Below, one piece after another: positions 15,930-23,384 of a DNA stretch of 64,000 bases (position 1 is its first letter; each line of letters opens with the position of its first letter). The translations under genes were made by a program, and so were the position numbers. The stretch is taken from contig NZ_AP024525.1 in assembly GCF_020886775.1 (NCBI RefSeq), forward strand, positions 1,984,001 through 2,048,000. Direction: 5' to 3'. The notes under the pieces were generated by a model. That model was not told where the DNA came from, ran no database searches, and saw only the letters and a list, made by a program, of their open reading frames with translations. The stretch is from Sinomonas cyclohexanicum. Its GTDB lineage: Bacteria > Actinomycetota > Actinomycetes > Actinomycetales > Micrococcaceae.

Positions 15930-16684
15930 GGGGCCTCCGCCGCCGCGCCGCCGCACCCGAACCCGTGGTCCCGGCCGCCGACGAGACAACAGCCGCACCC
16001 GCGGAGCCCACCGCCCGGGACCTCCTCGACGCCGCCACCGCAGCGGCACGCGCCGCCGAGCAACGACTCGCCGAGGCGTCCGCCGAGCACGCGGCAGCCG
16101 TGGCCGCACACGCGGCCGCCCGGGCCGCCTACGTCGACGGGGACCCCGCAGTGGGACCAGCGGACATCGACGCCGCCGACGCCCGGGCACGGCACGCCGG
16201 GCTCGCCGTGGAGGCCGCCCAACGCGCTCACGAGCGGGCCCAGGAGGACGTTCGCCGTGCCTCGTGGCCCGTGGTACTTGAGGACCACCGCCTCGCGATG
16301 GGAGAGGCCGACATCGGTGCGGCCCTCGCCGCCATCTTCCCGACCGTGAAGGCGCACCTCGCGGCCGTTGAGACCCTCGTGACCGAGGCCATCGCGCCAA
16401 CCCTGGTCCAGAACTCGGCGGTGGCCGGGCTCGCCAGCTACCTCCAGTTCGGCGGGTACAGCGACCCGGAGGACAAGGCCGCGGGCGCGTACCATCCCGA
16501 CGCCCCGCACAGAAACTGGGTCACGGCTGGCGGCCGGGGCGGCGCGCACGTCGACGCCGAGGCGGCCGCCGCCGCGTGGCTCAAGAACGAGGTGGGGCTG
16601 GACGAGTGGTTCGCGCGGATCTGCCGCGCGGACCCGGCGTCGCGGTCGCGGGTCGAGGCGTTCCTCGGCGCGCTGGGCGCCTGA
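15926..16684 (+). CDS. Ala-rich coiled-coil protein at the end of the phage operon
   Basis: 252 aa from GTG 15926. Residues about 30-110 form a long Ala/Glu/Arg coiled coil. The C-terminal part is more globular (SAVAGLASYLQFGGYSDPED, DEWFARICRADPASRSRVEA). It is last in the rightward operon, before a 13-bp terminator hairpin. Length and coiled coil could suit a scaffold or tail accessory, but nothing specific supports this. Unknown. Confidence 0.65.
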   Translation: MRGLRRRAAAPEPVVPAADETTAAPAEPTARDLLDAATAAARAAEQRLAEASAEHAAAVAAHAAARAAYVDGDPAVGPADIDAADARARHAGLAVEAAQRAHERAQEDVRRASWPVVLEDHRLAMGEADIGAALAAIFPTVKAHLAAVETLVTEAIAPTLVQNSAVAGLASYLQFGGYSDPEDKAAGAYHPDAPHRNWVTAGGRGGAHVDAEAAAAAWLKNEVGLDEWFARICRADPASRSRVEAFLGALGA

Positions 16685-16701
16685 CCGCCCTCTCACAGCA
16701 C

Positions 16702-16731
16702 GAGGCCCCCCACCATCCGGTGGGGGGCCTC
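16702..16731. terminator. end of the rightward phage operon
   Basis: Two 13-bp arms (16702-16714, 16719-16731) pair perfectly around ATCC, 17 nt after the stop and facing the leftward cassette. No T run. Confidence 0.75.
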
Positions 16732-16804
16732 CCTGCTGCTGTGTACCGGGGCCCGCCGGCGATGCGGGGGGACAGTCCGGCGGGCCCTCGGCTGAGGATA
16801 TACC

Positions 16805-17086
16805 CTACTCGGTGTCCTCGGGGCAGGTCGCGAGGAGGGCGCGGGCCCACGCCCGCACCGTGGCGGCGGGGTAGTTCCCGGTTCCGGGGTGCCCGTCGAA
16901 CCAGACGGTCACGCCGTCGGTGGCGGTCCACACGGCCTGAGCCGATGGTCCGTCCTCGTCCTCGGCGTCGAGCGGGATCGGCAGGATGTACCGTGGCGTC
17001 CCTGCGAGGTCGGAGCCCTCGGGGTCGTAGATGAAACCGGCGGGGGCCGACTCGGGGTCACTGTGCTGGGTTGTGGTCATGATCAT
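16805..17086 (-). CDS. small acidic protein, paralogue of the upstream gene
   Basis: 93 aa. It shares a pattern with the 134-aa protein at 17106: a Pro-x-Gly-Phe opening (SAPAGFIYDPEGSDL versus VPPSGFVSDSDPDGDL), a central WT...G...V stretch and a helical end. No known domain. It is last of a three-gene leftward cassette at the right end of the element, where accessory (moron) genes often sit. Function unknown. Confidence 0.65.
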   Translation of the reverse strand: MIMTTTQHSDPESAPAGFIYDPEGSDLAGTPRYILPIPLDAEDEDGPSAQAVWTATDGVTVWFDGHPGTGNYPAATVRAWARALLATCPEDTE

Positions 17087-17105
17087 GTGCCTTCGGTTCT
17101 TGGGG

Positions 17106-17510
17106 TCAGTGGTTGATCGTCGGGAGCGCCCAGCGGGCGCGGGGAAGGCGGCGGGGGGACCGGCGCAGCTCGGCCGCCTCGGCGCGCATGGTCACGCGCG
17201 GATCGTCGGGCATGGCGTCGGCATGGCACCGGATCGCGGCCGCCTCCAGCATCACGCACTCTGAGAACTCGGCGGCGGGCCCGAGCGGGCACGGCCGGTC
17301 CCCGTCGGCCTCAACGGAGACCATCGTCCCCCCGCTAGGGGTCCAGAAGATCCGTGCCGTCAAGGTGCCGTCCTCCGAGGTGATCGTGGGGCCAGCGTAA
17401 AGCAGGTCCCCGTCCGGGTCGCTGTCGGACACGAACCCGGACGGCGGGACCATATCGGCGAGGTCAGCGTCCAGCAGTGCCGCGAACTCCAGGTCTAGGG
17501 ATGTGGTCAT
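17106..17510 (-). CDS. small protein of the right-end cassette, unknown
   Basis: 134 aa from ATG 17510, which overlaps the upstream stop (ATGA). Acidic N-terminus (LDADLADMVPPSGFVSDSDP), a beta-rich middle (TLTARIFWTPSGGTMVSVEA) and a basic C-terminus (RRSPRRLPRARWALP). It is related to the smaller protein downstream. Orientation opposite to the morphogenesis genes suggests expression in the lysogen. Confidence 0.65.
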   Translation of the reverse strand: MTTSLDLEFAALLDADLADMVPPSGFVSDSDPDGDLLYAGPTITSEDGTLTARIFWTPSGGTMVSVEADGDRPCPLGPAAEFSECVMLEAAAIRCHADAMPDDPRVTMRAEAAELRRSPRRLPRARWALPTINH

Positions 17511-17719
17511 CGTGGATCTTCCTTCCGTGCAGTGTTGTAGGGTGTGTGACTCTCGATGCGGTCGAGCAGGCGGCGCGGGGAGGGGAGGTCTCCGAGGTTC
17601 AGCACGAGGAGGTCATCCGAGCCGCGGTAGCCGATCGTCACGACCGGCAGCTCGTCGGTGAGGGAGGCGTGCAGCGCGTCGCCGCGTTCGGCGAGTTCGG
17701 AGATGTGGGTCCAGGTCAT
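17507..17719 (-). CDS. first gene of the right-end cassette, unknown
   Basis: 70 aa from ATG 17719. MTWTHISELAERGDALHASL is followed by a beta segment (PVVTIGYRGSDDLLVLNLGD) and a basic tail. The start lies 17 bp from the first GTGATACT arm-type site, so promoter and recombination sites may overlap. Confidence 0.6.
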   Translation of the reverse strand: MTWTHISELAERGDALHASLTDELPVVTIGYRGSDDLLVLNLGDLPSPRRLLDRIESHTPYNTARKEDPR

Positions 17720-17736
17720 GACGGCACACACCCTCC

Positions 17737-17756
17737 GTGATACTCCGCGTGATACT
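17737..17756 (+). promoter_or_regulatory. arm-type sites at the right end (two GTGATACT)
   Basis: GTGATACT at 17737-17744 and 17749-17756, 120 bp inside attR, in the same orientation as the pair near attL. A seven-base reverse copy (GTATCAC) lies at 17858-17864 beside the core. Binding by integrase or excisionase is inferred. Confidence 0.6.
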
Positions 17757-17875
17757 GCCGCGCGTGCTTTTGGATGCCCCACGATGCACCCCGCCCCTGT
17801 GTCGGTGTCAGCGCTCCCGCAGGATCATGCGGGTAGATGCGGGTCCTGTCGCTGGATGTATCACTGGGGCCCGGA

Positions 17876-17897
17876 GTTCGAGTCCCACCTCGGGCAC
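17876..17897 (+). repeat. attR core, second copy of the 22-bp direct repeat
   Basis: Identical to 2202-2223. Only the tRNA 3' end is present, so this is an attachment site and not a second tRNA. Confidence 0.93.
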
Positions 17898-17902
17898 CCT
17901 TC

Positions 17903-17940
17903 GAGAAGGAGCTCCGGCACGTCCGGGGCTCCTTCTCTTA
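17903..17940 (+). terminator. original chromosomal terminator of tRNA-Leu, displaced
   Basis: Arms 17903-17912 and 17928-17937, then TTAT, directly after the att core. Before integration it would have followed the tRNA by about 5 bp. Confidence 0.75.
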
Positions 17941-18057
17941 TAGGATGTTGGCGGAGCAATTGCCTCCATCTGTCAAGGGCTTGCCCTTGAACGTCAGATG
18001 AACACGAGGTGCCGGGGAGTTGCCCATCAGCCTCACCACGACCTGAGGGGACCTCGG
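17941..18057 (+). other. leader region of the phosphate transporter
   Basis: 117 nt without a convincing gene. It holds a small CATCTG...CAGATG hairpin (17968-17999) enclosing AAGGGC-TT-GCCCTT, and GAGGGG at 18045-18050 as ribosome site for the GTG at 18058. I see no clear Pho box. Confidence 0.5.
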
Positions 18058-19251
18058 GTGGACATCACCACCATGATCGTGCTGGTCATCGCACTGGCGC
18101 TCTTCTTCGACTTCACCAATGGCTTCCATGACACGGCCAACGCCATGGCCACGCCGATCGCCACGGGCGCGATCACCCCGCGCAGGGCCGTGGCCCTCGC
18201 GGCGGTGCTGAACCTCGTCGGCGCGTTCCTCTCCACGGAGGTCGCGAAGACTGTTTCCGGCGGGCTCATCCGGGAGGGCGCAGACGGCATCCACATCACC
18301 CCGGAGATCATCTTCGCGGGCCTGATCGGTGCCGTGCTGTGGAACATGTTCACGTGGCTTCGGGGGCTCCCGTCGAGTTCGTCGCACGCGTTGTTCGGCG
18401 GGCTGATCGGTGCCGCGGTGGTCGGGATCGGGCTGTACTCGGTCAACTTCGCCACGGTCGTCTCCAAGGTCATCCTGCCCGCGGTGGCGGCTCCGCTCAT
18501 CGCGGGCGCCGCCGCCTGGCTGTGTACGCGGATCGCGTATGCCGTCACGGCGCGGCGGGACACGGACACCGGCGAGAAGCTCAAGCAGGGCCGGGGAGGC
18601 TTCCGGATCGGCCAGGTGTTCACGTCGAGCCTCGTGGCCCTCGCCCATGGCACGAACGACGCCCAGAAGACCATGGGCATCGTGACGCTCGTCCTCATCG
18701 CCGGCGGTCTCCAGGCCCCGGGCACCGGTCCCCAGGCATGGGTGATCGTGACGTGCGCGCTCGCGATCGCGCTCGGCACCTACGCCGGAGGCTGGCGGAT
18801 CATCCGCACGGTCGGGACCGGCCTGACCGAGGTGCGCCCGGCGCAGGGCTTCTCCTCCGAGGCGAGTACCGCTGCCGCGATCCTCGCCTCCTCGCACCTC
18901 GGCTTCGCGCTCTCCACGACCCAGGTGACCAGCGGCGCCGTCATCGGCTCCGGGCTCGGCCGCCGCGGGACGACGGTGCGGTGGGGGACGGCCGGCCGGA
19001 TCGCCCTCGGCTGGCTCCTCACGCTCCCCGCCGCCGCCGTGGTCGGCGCGGTGGCCGCCCTGATCATGGCCCTCGGGATGCCCGGCGTGGTCATCGTCGC
19101 GGTCGTCGGGCTGGGCGCGATCGCCTGGATGTTCGTGCTCAACAACCGCCAGAAGGTGGGCCACCACAATGTGGTCGAGGTCGACGGCGCGGCCGATGCC
19201 GTGAGCTTCCCGCAGAAGCGCCCGCGCCGCCTCAAGGGAGGTACCCGATGA
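18058..19251 (+). CDS. pitA: PiT-family low-affinity phosphate transporter
   Basis: Proton- or cation-coupled phosphate uptake across the cytoplasmic membrane. 397 aa with about ten hydrophobic segments. The two inverted signature repeats are present: FDFTNGFHDTANAMAT at about 14-29 and LVALAHGTNDAQKTMG at about 192-207. I chose GTG 18058 because GAGGGG lies 7 nt upstream. An ATG frame from 18001 would add 19 residues without hydrophobic or conserved content. It overlaps the next gene by ATGA. Confidence 0.93.
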   Translation: MDITTMIVLVIALALFFDFTNGFHDTANAMATPIATGAITPRRAVALAAVLNLVGAFLSTEVAKTVSGGLIREGADGIHITPEIIFAGLIGAVLWNMFTWLRGLPSSSSHALFGGLIGAAVVGIGLYSVNFATVVSKVILPAVAAPLIAGAAAWLCTRIAYAVTARRDTDTGEKLKQGRGGFRIGQVFTSSLVALAHGTNDAQKTMGIVTLVLIAGGLQAPGTGPQAWVIVTCALAIALGTYAGGWRIIRTVGTGLTEVRPAQGFSSEASTAAAILASSHLGFALSTTQVTSGAVIGSGLGRRGTTVRWGTAGRIALGWLLTLPAAAVVGAVAALIMALGMPGVVIVAVVGLGAIAWMFVLNNRQKVGHHNVVEVDGAADAVSFPQKRPRRLKGGTR

Positions 19252-19475
19252 TCGACTGGGGGGCCTTCGTGATCGTGGCCGTCGCCACGATCCTCGCGGC
19301 GGGAACCACGGTGCTGCTCTTCTCGCTCGGAATCCGGCTCGGGAGCGAGTCCAGGGATCCGGCCCGTGCCCGCGCCCACGCCGCACTCAGGACCGCGTCG
19401 GTGGCGAGCTACGCCCTCGCGGGCATAGCGGTCCTCTACGGCGTCTATCTGGTCATCCCGTACTTCCACCGCTAG
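19248..19475 (+). CDS. small two-helix membrane protein coupled to PiT
   Basis: 75 aa with two membrane helices (about 7-28 and 52-70) and a short basic loop. ATG 19248 overlaps the transporter stop. Small proteins in this position accompany PiT genes in other actinobacteria, so it probably assists or regulates the transporter. The exact role is unknown. Confidence 0.75.
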   Translation: MIDWGAFVIVAVATILAAGTTVLLFSLGIRLGSESRDPARARAHAALRTASVASYALAGIAVLYGVYLVIPYFHR

Positions 19476-19545
19476 CCGCACTGCGGCCTGCTGTTCGGCC
19501 CGATGCGGCTGGCTCCGGCCCACCCCCGTGGCTAGGCTGAGACTC

Positions 19546-20100
19546 ATGTCCGACTTCGTGTACTTCGTGGGGAGCAGTCTGGACGGCTACATCGCGCAGG
19601 ACGACGGTGGGCTGGACTGGCTCGAGAAGTTCAACGGCGTCGACGGCCTGGGGGACTCCTACCGGTCTTTCGAGGAGGGCGTCGGCTGCGTGGCCATGGG
19701 AGGAGACACCTATGAATGGATCCTCGCCCATCAGCCTGGCGTCTGGCCCTACAAGGTGCCCTGCTGGGTCTTCACGCACCACGAACTGGGCACGGTGGAC
19801 GGCGCCGACGTCGTCCTCGTCCGAGGCGACGTCGACACGTTCGCCGACGAACTGCGCCGGGACGCGGGGGACAAGGACGTCTACATCGTGGGCGGCGGGG
19901 CCCTCGCAGGGGAGTTCCTCGCGGCTGGGCTGATCGGCCGGATCGTCCTCACGATCGTCCCCGTGGCGCTCGGCGGGGGAGTGCCCGTGCTCGGCGGTAA
20001 CCCCCTCCGCGTGCCCGTGGACTTCACGCTCGAGGGCCTCACCGAGCGTGCGGGCACGGTCGAGCTGAGGTACGCGAGGGCGGCCGGCGACCCAGCCTGA
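19546..20100 (+). CDS. dihydrofolate reductase-like (RibD C-terminal domain) protein
   Basis: 184-aa NADPH-dependent reductase fold. Motifs: GSSLDGYIAQDDGGLDWL near the N-terminus, GGDTYEW in the middle and DVYIVGGGALAGEFLAAGLI, the nucleotide-binding glycine stretch. This stand-alone branch is usually annotated dihydrofolate reductase family; the substrate is not known. A TAGGCT -10 ends 7 nt before the ATG, so the transcript is leaderless. It converges on the thioesterase gene one base away. Confidence 0.85.
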   Translation: MSDFVYFVGSSLDGYIAQDDGGLDWLEKFNGVDGLGDSYRSFEEGVGCVAMGGDTYEWILAHQPGVWPYKVPCWVFTHHELGTVDGADVVLVRGDVDTFADELRRDAGDKDVYIVGGGALAGEFLAAGLIGRIVLTIVPVALGGGVPVLGGNPLRVPVDFTLEGLTERAGTVELRYARAAGDPA

Positions 20101-20101
20101 C

Positions 20102-20611
20102 CTAGGGCCGCAGGGGCGCGGGGTTATCGCGCAGCAGGTTGGTGATCCGCGCCGTGGAGAGCCGCCGCCCTTCCTCATCCGTGATGACGATCTCGTGCGT
20201 TGTGAGCGTGGACCCGAGGTGGATCGCGGTGCACGTTCCCTTCACGACCCCGCGCGCGGCGGCACGGTGGTGAGTTGCATTGATGTCCACCCCGACGGCG
20301 TGGCGGCCCGGTCCCGCATGGCACCACGCGGCGAACGAGCCGAGCGTCTCTGCCAGGACGGCGTGCGCGCCCCCGTGGAGGATCCCTGCGACCTGGGTGT
20401 TGCCGGCGACCGGCATGGTGGCGACGGCGCGCTGCGCCGTGAGCTCCTCGAACACGATGCCCATCTTGACCACGAGGGCGCCCACGCCGCGCGCGGCCAG
20501 GAGCGGCCGCAGCCCTTCGGGGATCCCCGCGGCCTCGAGTTCGGCCGCATGGTCGGCCTCCCCTGGGGCGGCAACAGGGGCGGGGGAGGGCTCGGTGAAA
20601 TTGTCGTGCAT
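20102..20611 (-). CDS. PaaI-type hotdog thioesterase
   Basis: 169 aa. Hydrolyses acyl-CoA thioesters, typically aromatic or medium-chain ones. The core motif QVAGILHGGAHAVLAETLGS with the HGG and catalytic acidic residue lies at about 75-95, and VGVDINATHHRAAARGVVKG follows. ATG 20611 is chosen; a GTG two codons upstream is possible. It is divergent from polA with only 19 bp between the starts, so the promoters must overlap. Confidence 0.88.
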   Translation of the reverse strand: MHDNFTEPSPAPVAAPGEADHAAELEAAGIPEGLRPLLAARGVGALVVKMGIVFEELTAQRAVATMPVAGNTQVAGILHGGAHAVLAETLGSFAAWCHAGPGRHAVGVDINATHHRAAARGVVKGTCTAIHLGSTLTTHEIVITDEEGRRLSTARITNLLRDNPAPLRP

Positions 20612-20630
20612 GGCCACTAGGCTGGCACCC

Positions 20631-23384
20631 GTGACTGAAACCAGCAAAACCCTCACCGCGCCTGCCCCCTCGACCACCGCGACGGCGGCAGCGGGGGCAC
20701 GCGCAGGACGCCAGGGGCGGCTGCTGGTCCTCGACGGCCACTCGATGGCCTTCCGCGCGTTCTTCGCGCTCCCTGCGGACAGCTTCGTCAACGCCGCCGG
20801 CCAGCACACCAACGCGATCCACGGGTTCACGTCGATGCTCATCAACCTCATCCGCGACCAGGAGCCCACCCACGTGGCCGTGGCGTTCGACGTGAGCGAC
20901 GAGACGACGCACCGCAAGGCCGAGTACAGCGAGTACAAGGGCGGCCGCAACGCGACGCCGCCCGAGTTCGCCGGGCAGATCGACTACATCAAGCGCGTCA
21001 TGGCGGCGCTCGGGGTCCGCACGCTCGAGCTCCCCGGCCACGAGGCCGACGACATCCTCGCCACGCTTGCCGCGCAGGGCCGGGCCGCGGGGTACGAGGT
21101 GCTGCTCGTCTCCGGCGACCGGGACACGTTCCAGCTCGTGAACGACGACGTGTCCGTCCTGTACCCGCGCAAGGGCGTGAGCGACCTGCCGCGCATGGAC
21201 GCGGCGGCGATCGAGGAGAAGTACCTCGTGCCTCCGGCCCGGTACCCCGATCTCGCCGCCCTCGTGGGGGAGAGCGCGGACAACCTGCCGGGCGTGCCCG
21301 GGGTCGGTCCGAAGACTGCGGCCAAGTGGATCGCCCAGTACGACGGGCTCGAGGGCGTCCTCGCCCACGCGGGGGAGATCAAGGGCAAGGCGGGGGAGAA
21401 CCTCAGGGAGAACCTCGAGGCGGTGGAGCGCAACCGGCGGCTCAACCGCCTCCTGACCGACCTCGAGCTGCCGCTCACGCTCGATGACCTCGCCGATCCG
21501 CGGCCCGAGAGATCCGCGGTCGAGGCGCTCTTCGACGAGCTCGAATTCAAGGCCCTCCGCACCCGCGTCTACGACATCTTCGGCACCGAGGGGCCCGAGG
21601 AGACTGCGGATGCCTTCCATGTCCCGCCGCACGAGACCGTGGCGGACGACGGCGCCCTGGTCGCCGCCCTCGCTGCCCTCGCCGAGGGCGCGGGCCCGGC
21701 ACCGATCGCCGTCGCGGTGCGGACGGACGGCGCGAGCCCCCGCCCAACCGCGGAGGCCGTGGTCCTCGCGAGCGCGGAGCGGGCCGTCGTAGTCCCGCTC
21801 GACAGCGGCATCCCCGCGCCCCTGACGGCCTGGCTCGCGGACGCCTCGGTGTCCAAGGCGGTTGCCGAGCTCAAGGAACTGGCCAAGGCCCTGCGCGGGC
21901 TCGGCGCGGAGATCGCCGGGGTCGTGGACGACGTCTCCATCTCGGGCTACCTGGCTGAGCCGGACCGCCGCTCGTACGCGCTCGGGGACCTCGCCCAGCA
22001 CCACCTCGGCATCGAGCTGGCGGCCGGTGCGCAGCAGACCGGCCAGCTCGCGCTCGACCTCGCCGGAGCGGAAGCCGCCGCCGCCGCGCTGGTCCGGGAG
22101 GCCGCCGTCGTGCGCGCACTCCACGAGGTGCTCGCGCCGCAGCTGGCCGAGCGCGGCGCGACGGCGCTCCTGAGCGACATGGAGCTGCCGCTCTCCCGCG
22201 TGCTCCTGGACATGGAGTGGGCAGGAATCAGCGTCGACGAGCCGCAGATCGACGCGCTCCTGGACGAGCTCGGCGCCGCGAGCGAGCAGGCGGCCGCTGC
22301 CGCGTACGAGGCGATCGGCCACAAGGTCAACCTCGGCTCCCCGAAACAGCTGCAGACCGTGCTGTTCGAGGAGCTCGAGCTGCCCAAGACGAAGAAGATC
22401 AAGACGGGCTACACGACCGACGCGGCATCCCTCAAGGAACTCCTGGACAAGACGGGGCACCCGTTCCTCGCCTCGCTCATGGCGCACCGGGAATCCAGCA
22501 AGCTGCGCCAGATGGTCGAGACGCTCAAGAAGGCCGTCACCAAGGATGGCCGCATCCACACGACGTACGCCCAGACGATCGCCGCGACCGGGCGGCTCTC
22601 CTCCAACAACCCGAACCTGCAGAACATCCCGATCCGGTCCGAGGAGGGCAGGCGCGTGCGGGACGTGTTCGTCGCGGGCGAGGGATACGAGTCGCTGCTC
22701 TCGGCGGACTACTCCCAGATCGAGATGCGCATCATGGCCCACCTCTCCGGGGACGAGGGGCTGATCGAGGCCTACCGTGCGGGCGAGGACCTGCACCGGT
22801 TCGTCGGGTCGAGGATCTTCCACGTCGAGCCCGCGGACGTCACGAGCGAGATGCGCTCCAAGGTCAAGGCGATGTCCTATGGCCTCGCGTACGGGCTCTC
22901 CTCGTTCGGCCTGTCGAAGCAGCTCGAGATCTCCGTGGACGAGGCCCGGACGCTCATGAAGGACTACTTCGACCGGTTCGGCGCCGTGCGGGACTACCTG
23001 CGCGGCGTCGTCGAGCAGGCCCGGCAGGACGGCTACACCCAGACCATCTTCGGGCGCCGGCGCTACCTCCCGGACCTCACGAGCCCCAACCGGGCCCACC
23101 GCGAGCTCGCGGAACGGATCGCGCTCAACTCCCCGATCCAGGGCTCGGCCGCGGACATCATCAAGCGCGCCATGATCGGAGTGGAGGGACAGCTCGACGA
23201 GCGCGGGCTCGGCTCGAGGCTGCTGCTCCAGATCCACGACGAGCTCGTGGTCGAGGTGGCCCCCGGGGAGGAGGCCGCGGTCCGCGAGATCGTCGAGTCG
23301 CAGATGGGTTCGGCCGCCGAGCTGAGCGTGCCGCTCGACGTTCAGATCGGAGTCGGGCGGACGTGGAACGAGGCGGGACACTGA
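20631..23384 (+). CDS. polA: DNA polymerase I
   Basis: Repair synthesis and Okazaki fragment processing; in this window it complements UvrABC. 917 aa. Residues 25-320: 5' nuclease (LLVLDGHSMAFRAFFALPAD, GHEADDILATLA, VPGVGPKTAAKW). About 330-520: a 3'-exonuclease-like fold whose catalytic acids look lost, as in other actinobacterial Pol I. Residues 530-917: polymerase with motif A LLSADYSQIEMRIMA, motif B RSKVKAMSYGLAYGLSSFG and motif C LLLQIHDELVVEV. GTG 20631 follows TAGGCT by 7 nt (leaderless). Its stop shares one base with the next ATG. Confidence 0.96.
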   Translation: MTETSKTLTAPAPSTTATAAAGARAGRQGRLLVLDGHSMAFRAFFALPADSFVNAAGQHTNAIHGFTSMLINLIRDQEPTHVAVAFDVSDETTHRKAEYSEYKGGRNATPPEFAGQIDYIKRVMAALGVRTLELPGHEADDILATLAAQGRAAGYEVLLVSGDRDTFQLVNDDVSVLYPRKGVSDLPRMDAAAIEEKYLVPPARYPDLAALVGESADNLPGVPGVGPKTAAKWIAQYDGLEGVLAHAGEIKGKAGENLRENLEAVERNRRLNRLLTDLELPLTLDDLADPRPERSAVEALFDELEFKALRTRVYDIFGTEGPEETADAFHVPPHETVADDGALVAALAALAEGAGPAPIAVAVRTDGASPRPTAEAVVLASAERAVVVPLDSGIPAPLTAWLADASVSKAVAELKELAKALRGLGAEIAGVVDDVSISGYLAEPDRRSYALGDLAQHHLGIELAAGAQQTGQLALDLAGAEAAAAALVREAAVVRALHEVLAPQLAERGATALLSDMELPLSRVLLDMEWAGISVDEPQIDALLDELGAASEQAAAAAYEAIGHKVNLGSPKQLQTVLFEELELPKTKKIKTGYTTDAASLKELLDKTGHPFLASLMAHRESSKLRQMVETLKKAVTKDGRIHTTYAQTIAATGRLSSNNPNLQNIPIRSEEGRRVRDVFVAGEGYESLLSADYSQIEMRIMAHLSGDEGLIEAYRAGEDLHRFVGSRIFHVEPADVTSEMRSKVKAMSYGLAYGLSSFGLSKQLEISVDEARTLMKDYFDRFGAVRDYLRGVVEQARQDGYTQTIFGRRRYLPDLTSPNRAHRELAERIALNSPIQGSAADIIKRAMIGVEGQLDERGLGSRLLLQIHDELVVEVAPGEEAAVREIVESQMGSAAELSVPLDVQIGVGRTWNEAGH

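Larger units (their letters stand above)
2202..17897. mobile_element. integrative phage-like element (satellite or deleted prophage) in tRNA-Leu
   Basis: A 15.7-kb element (about 14.0 kb without its IS1380 insertion) flanked by a 22-bp direct repeat at 2202-2223 and 17876-17897, a copy of the tRNA 3' end. The order is a small gene, integrase, a broken gene, a divergent operator, XRE-like HTH, excisionase-like protein, a small gene, RepA-like ATPase, small genes, terS, terL, HTH, a small gene, tape measure, small genes, then a three-gene leftward cassette. Portal, protease, capsid, tail tube, baseplate and lysis genes were looked for and not seen. That fits a helper-dependent satellite or a prophage that lost its head and tail block. 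Confidence 0.92.

Noticed and set aside
17860-17897. A second tRNA
   Set aside because: Only the 22-bp 3' end is present; there is no acceptor 5' half or anticodon arm, so it is attR.
18001-18057. ATG start for the phosphate transporter
   Set aside because: The extra residues are polar and unlike PiT proteins; GTG 18058 has GAGGGG upstream.
20175-23381. A 1068-aa antisense open frame over polA
   Set aside because: Shadow frame of polA; no motif and no start context.
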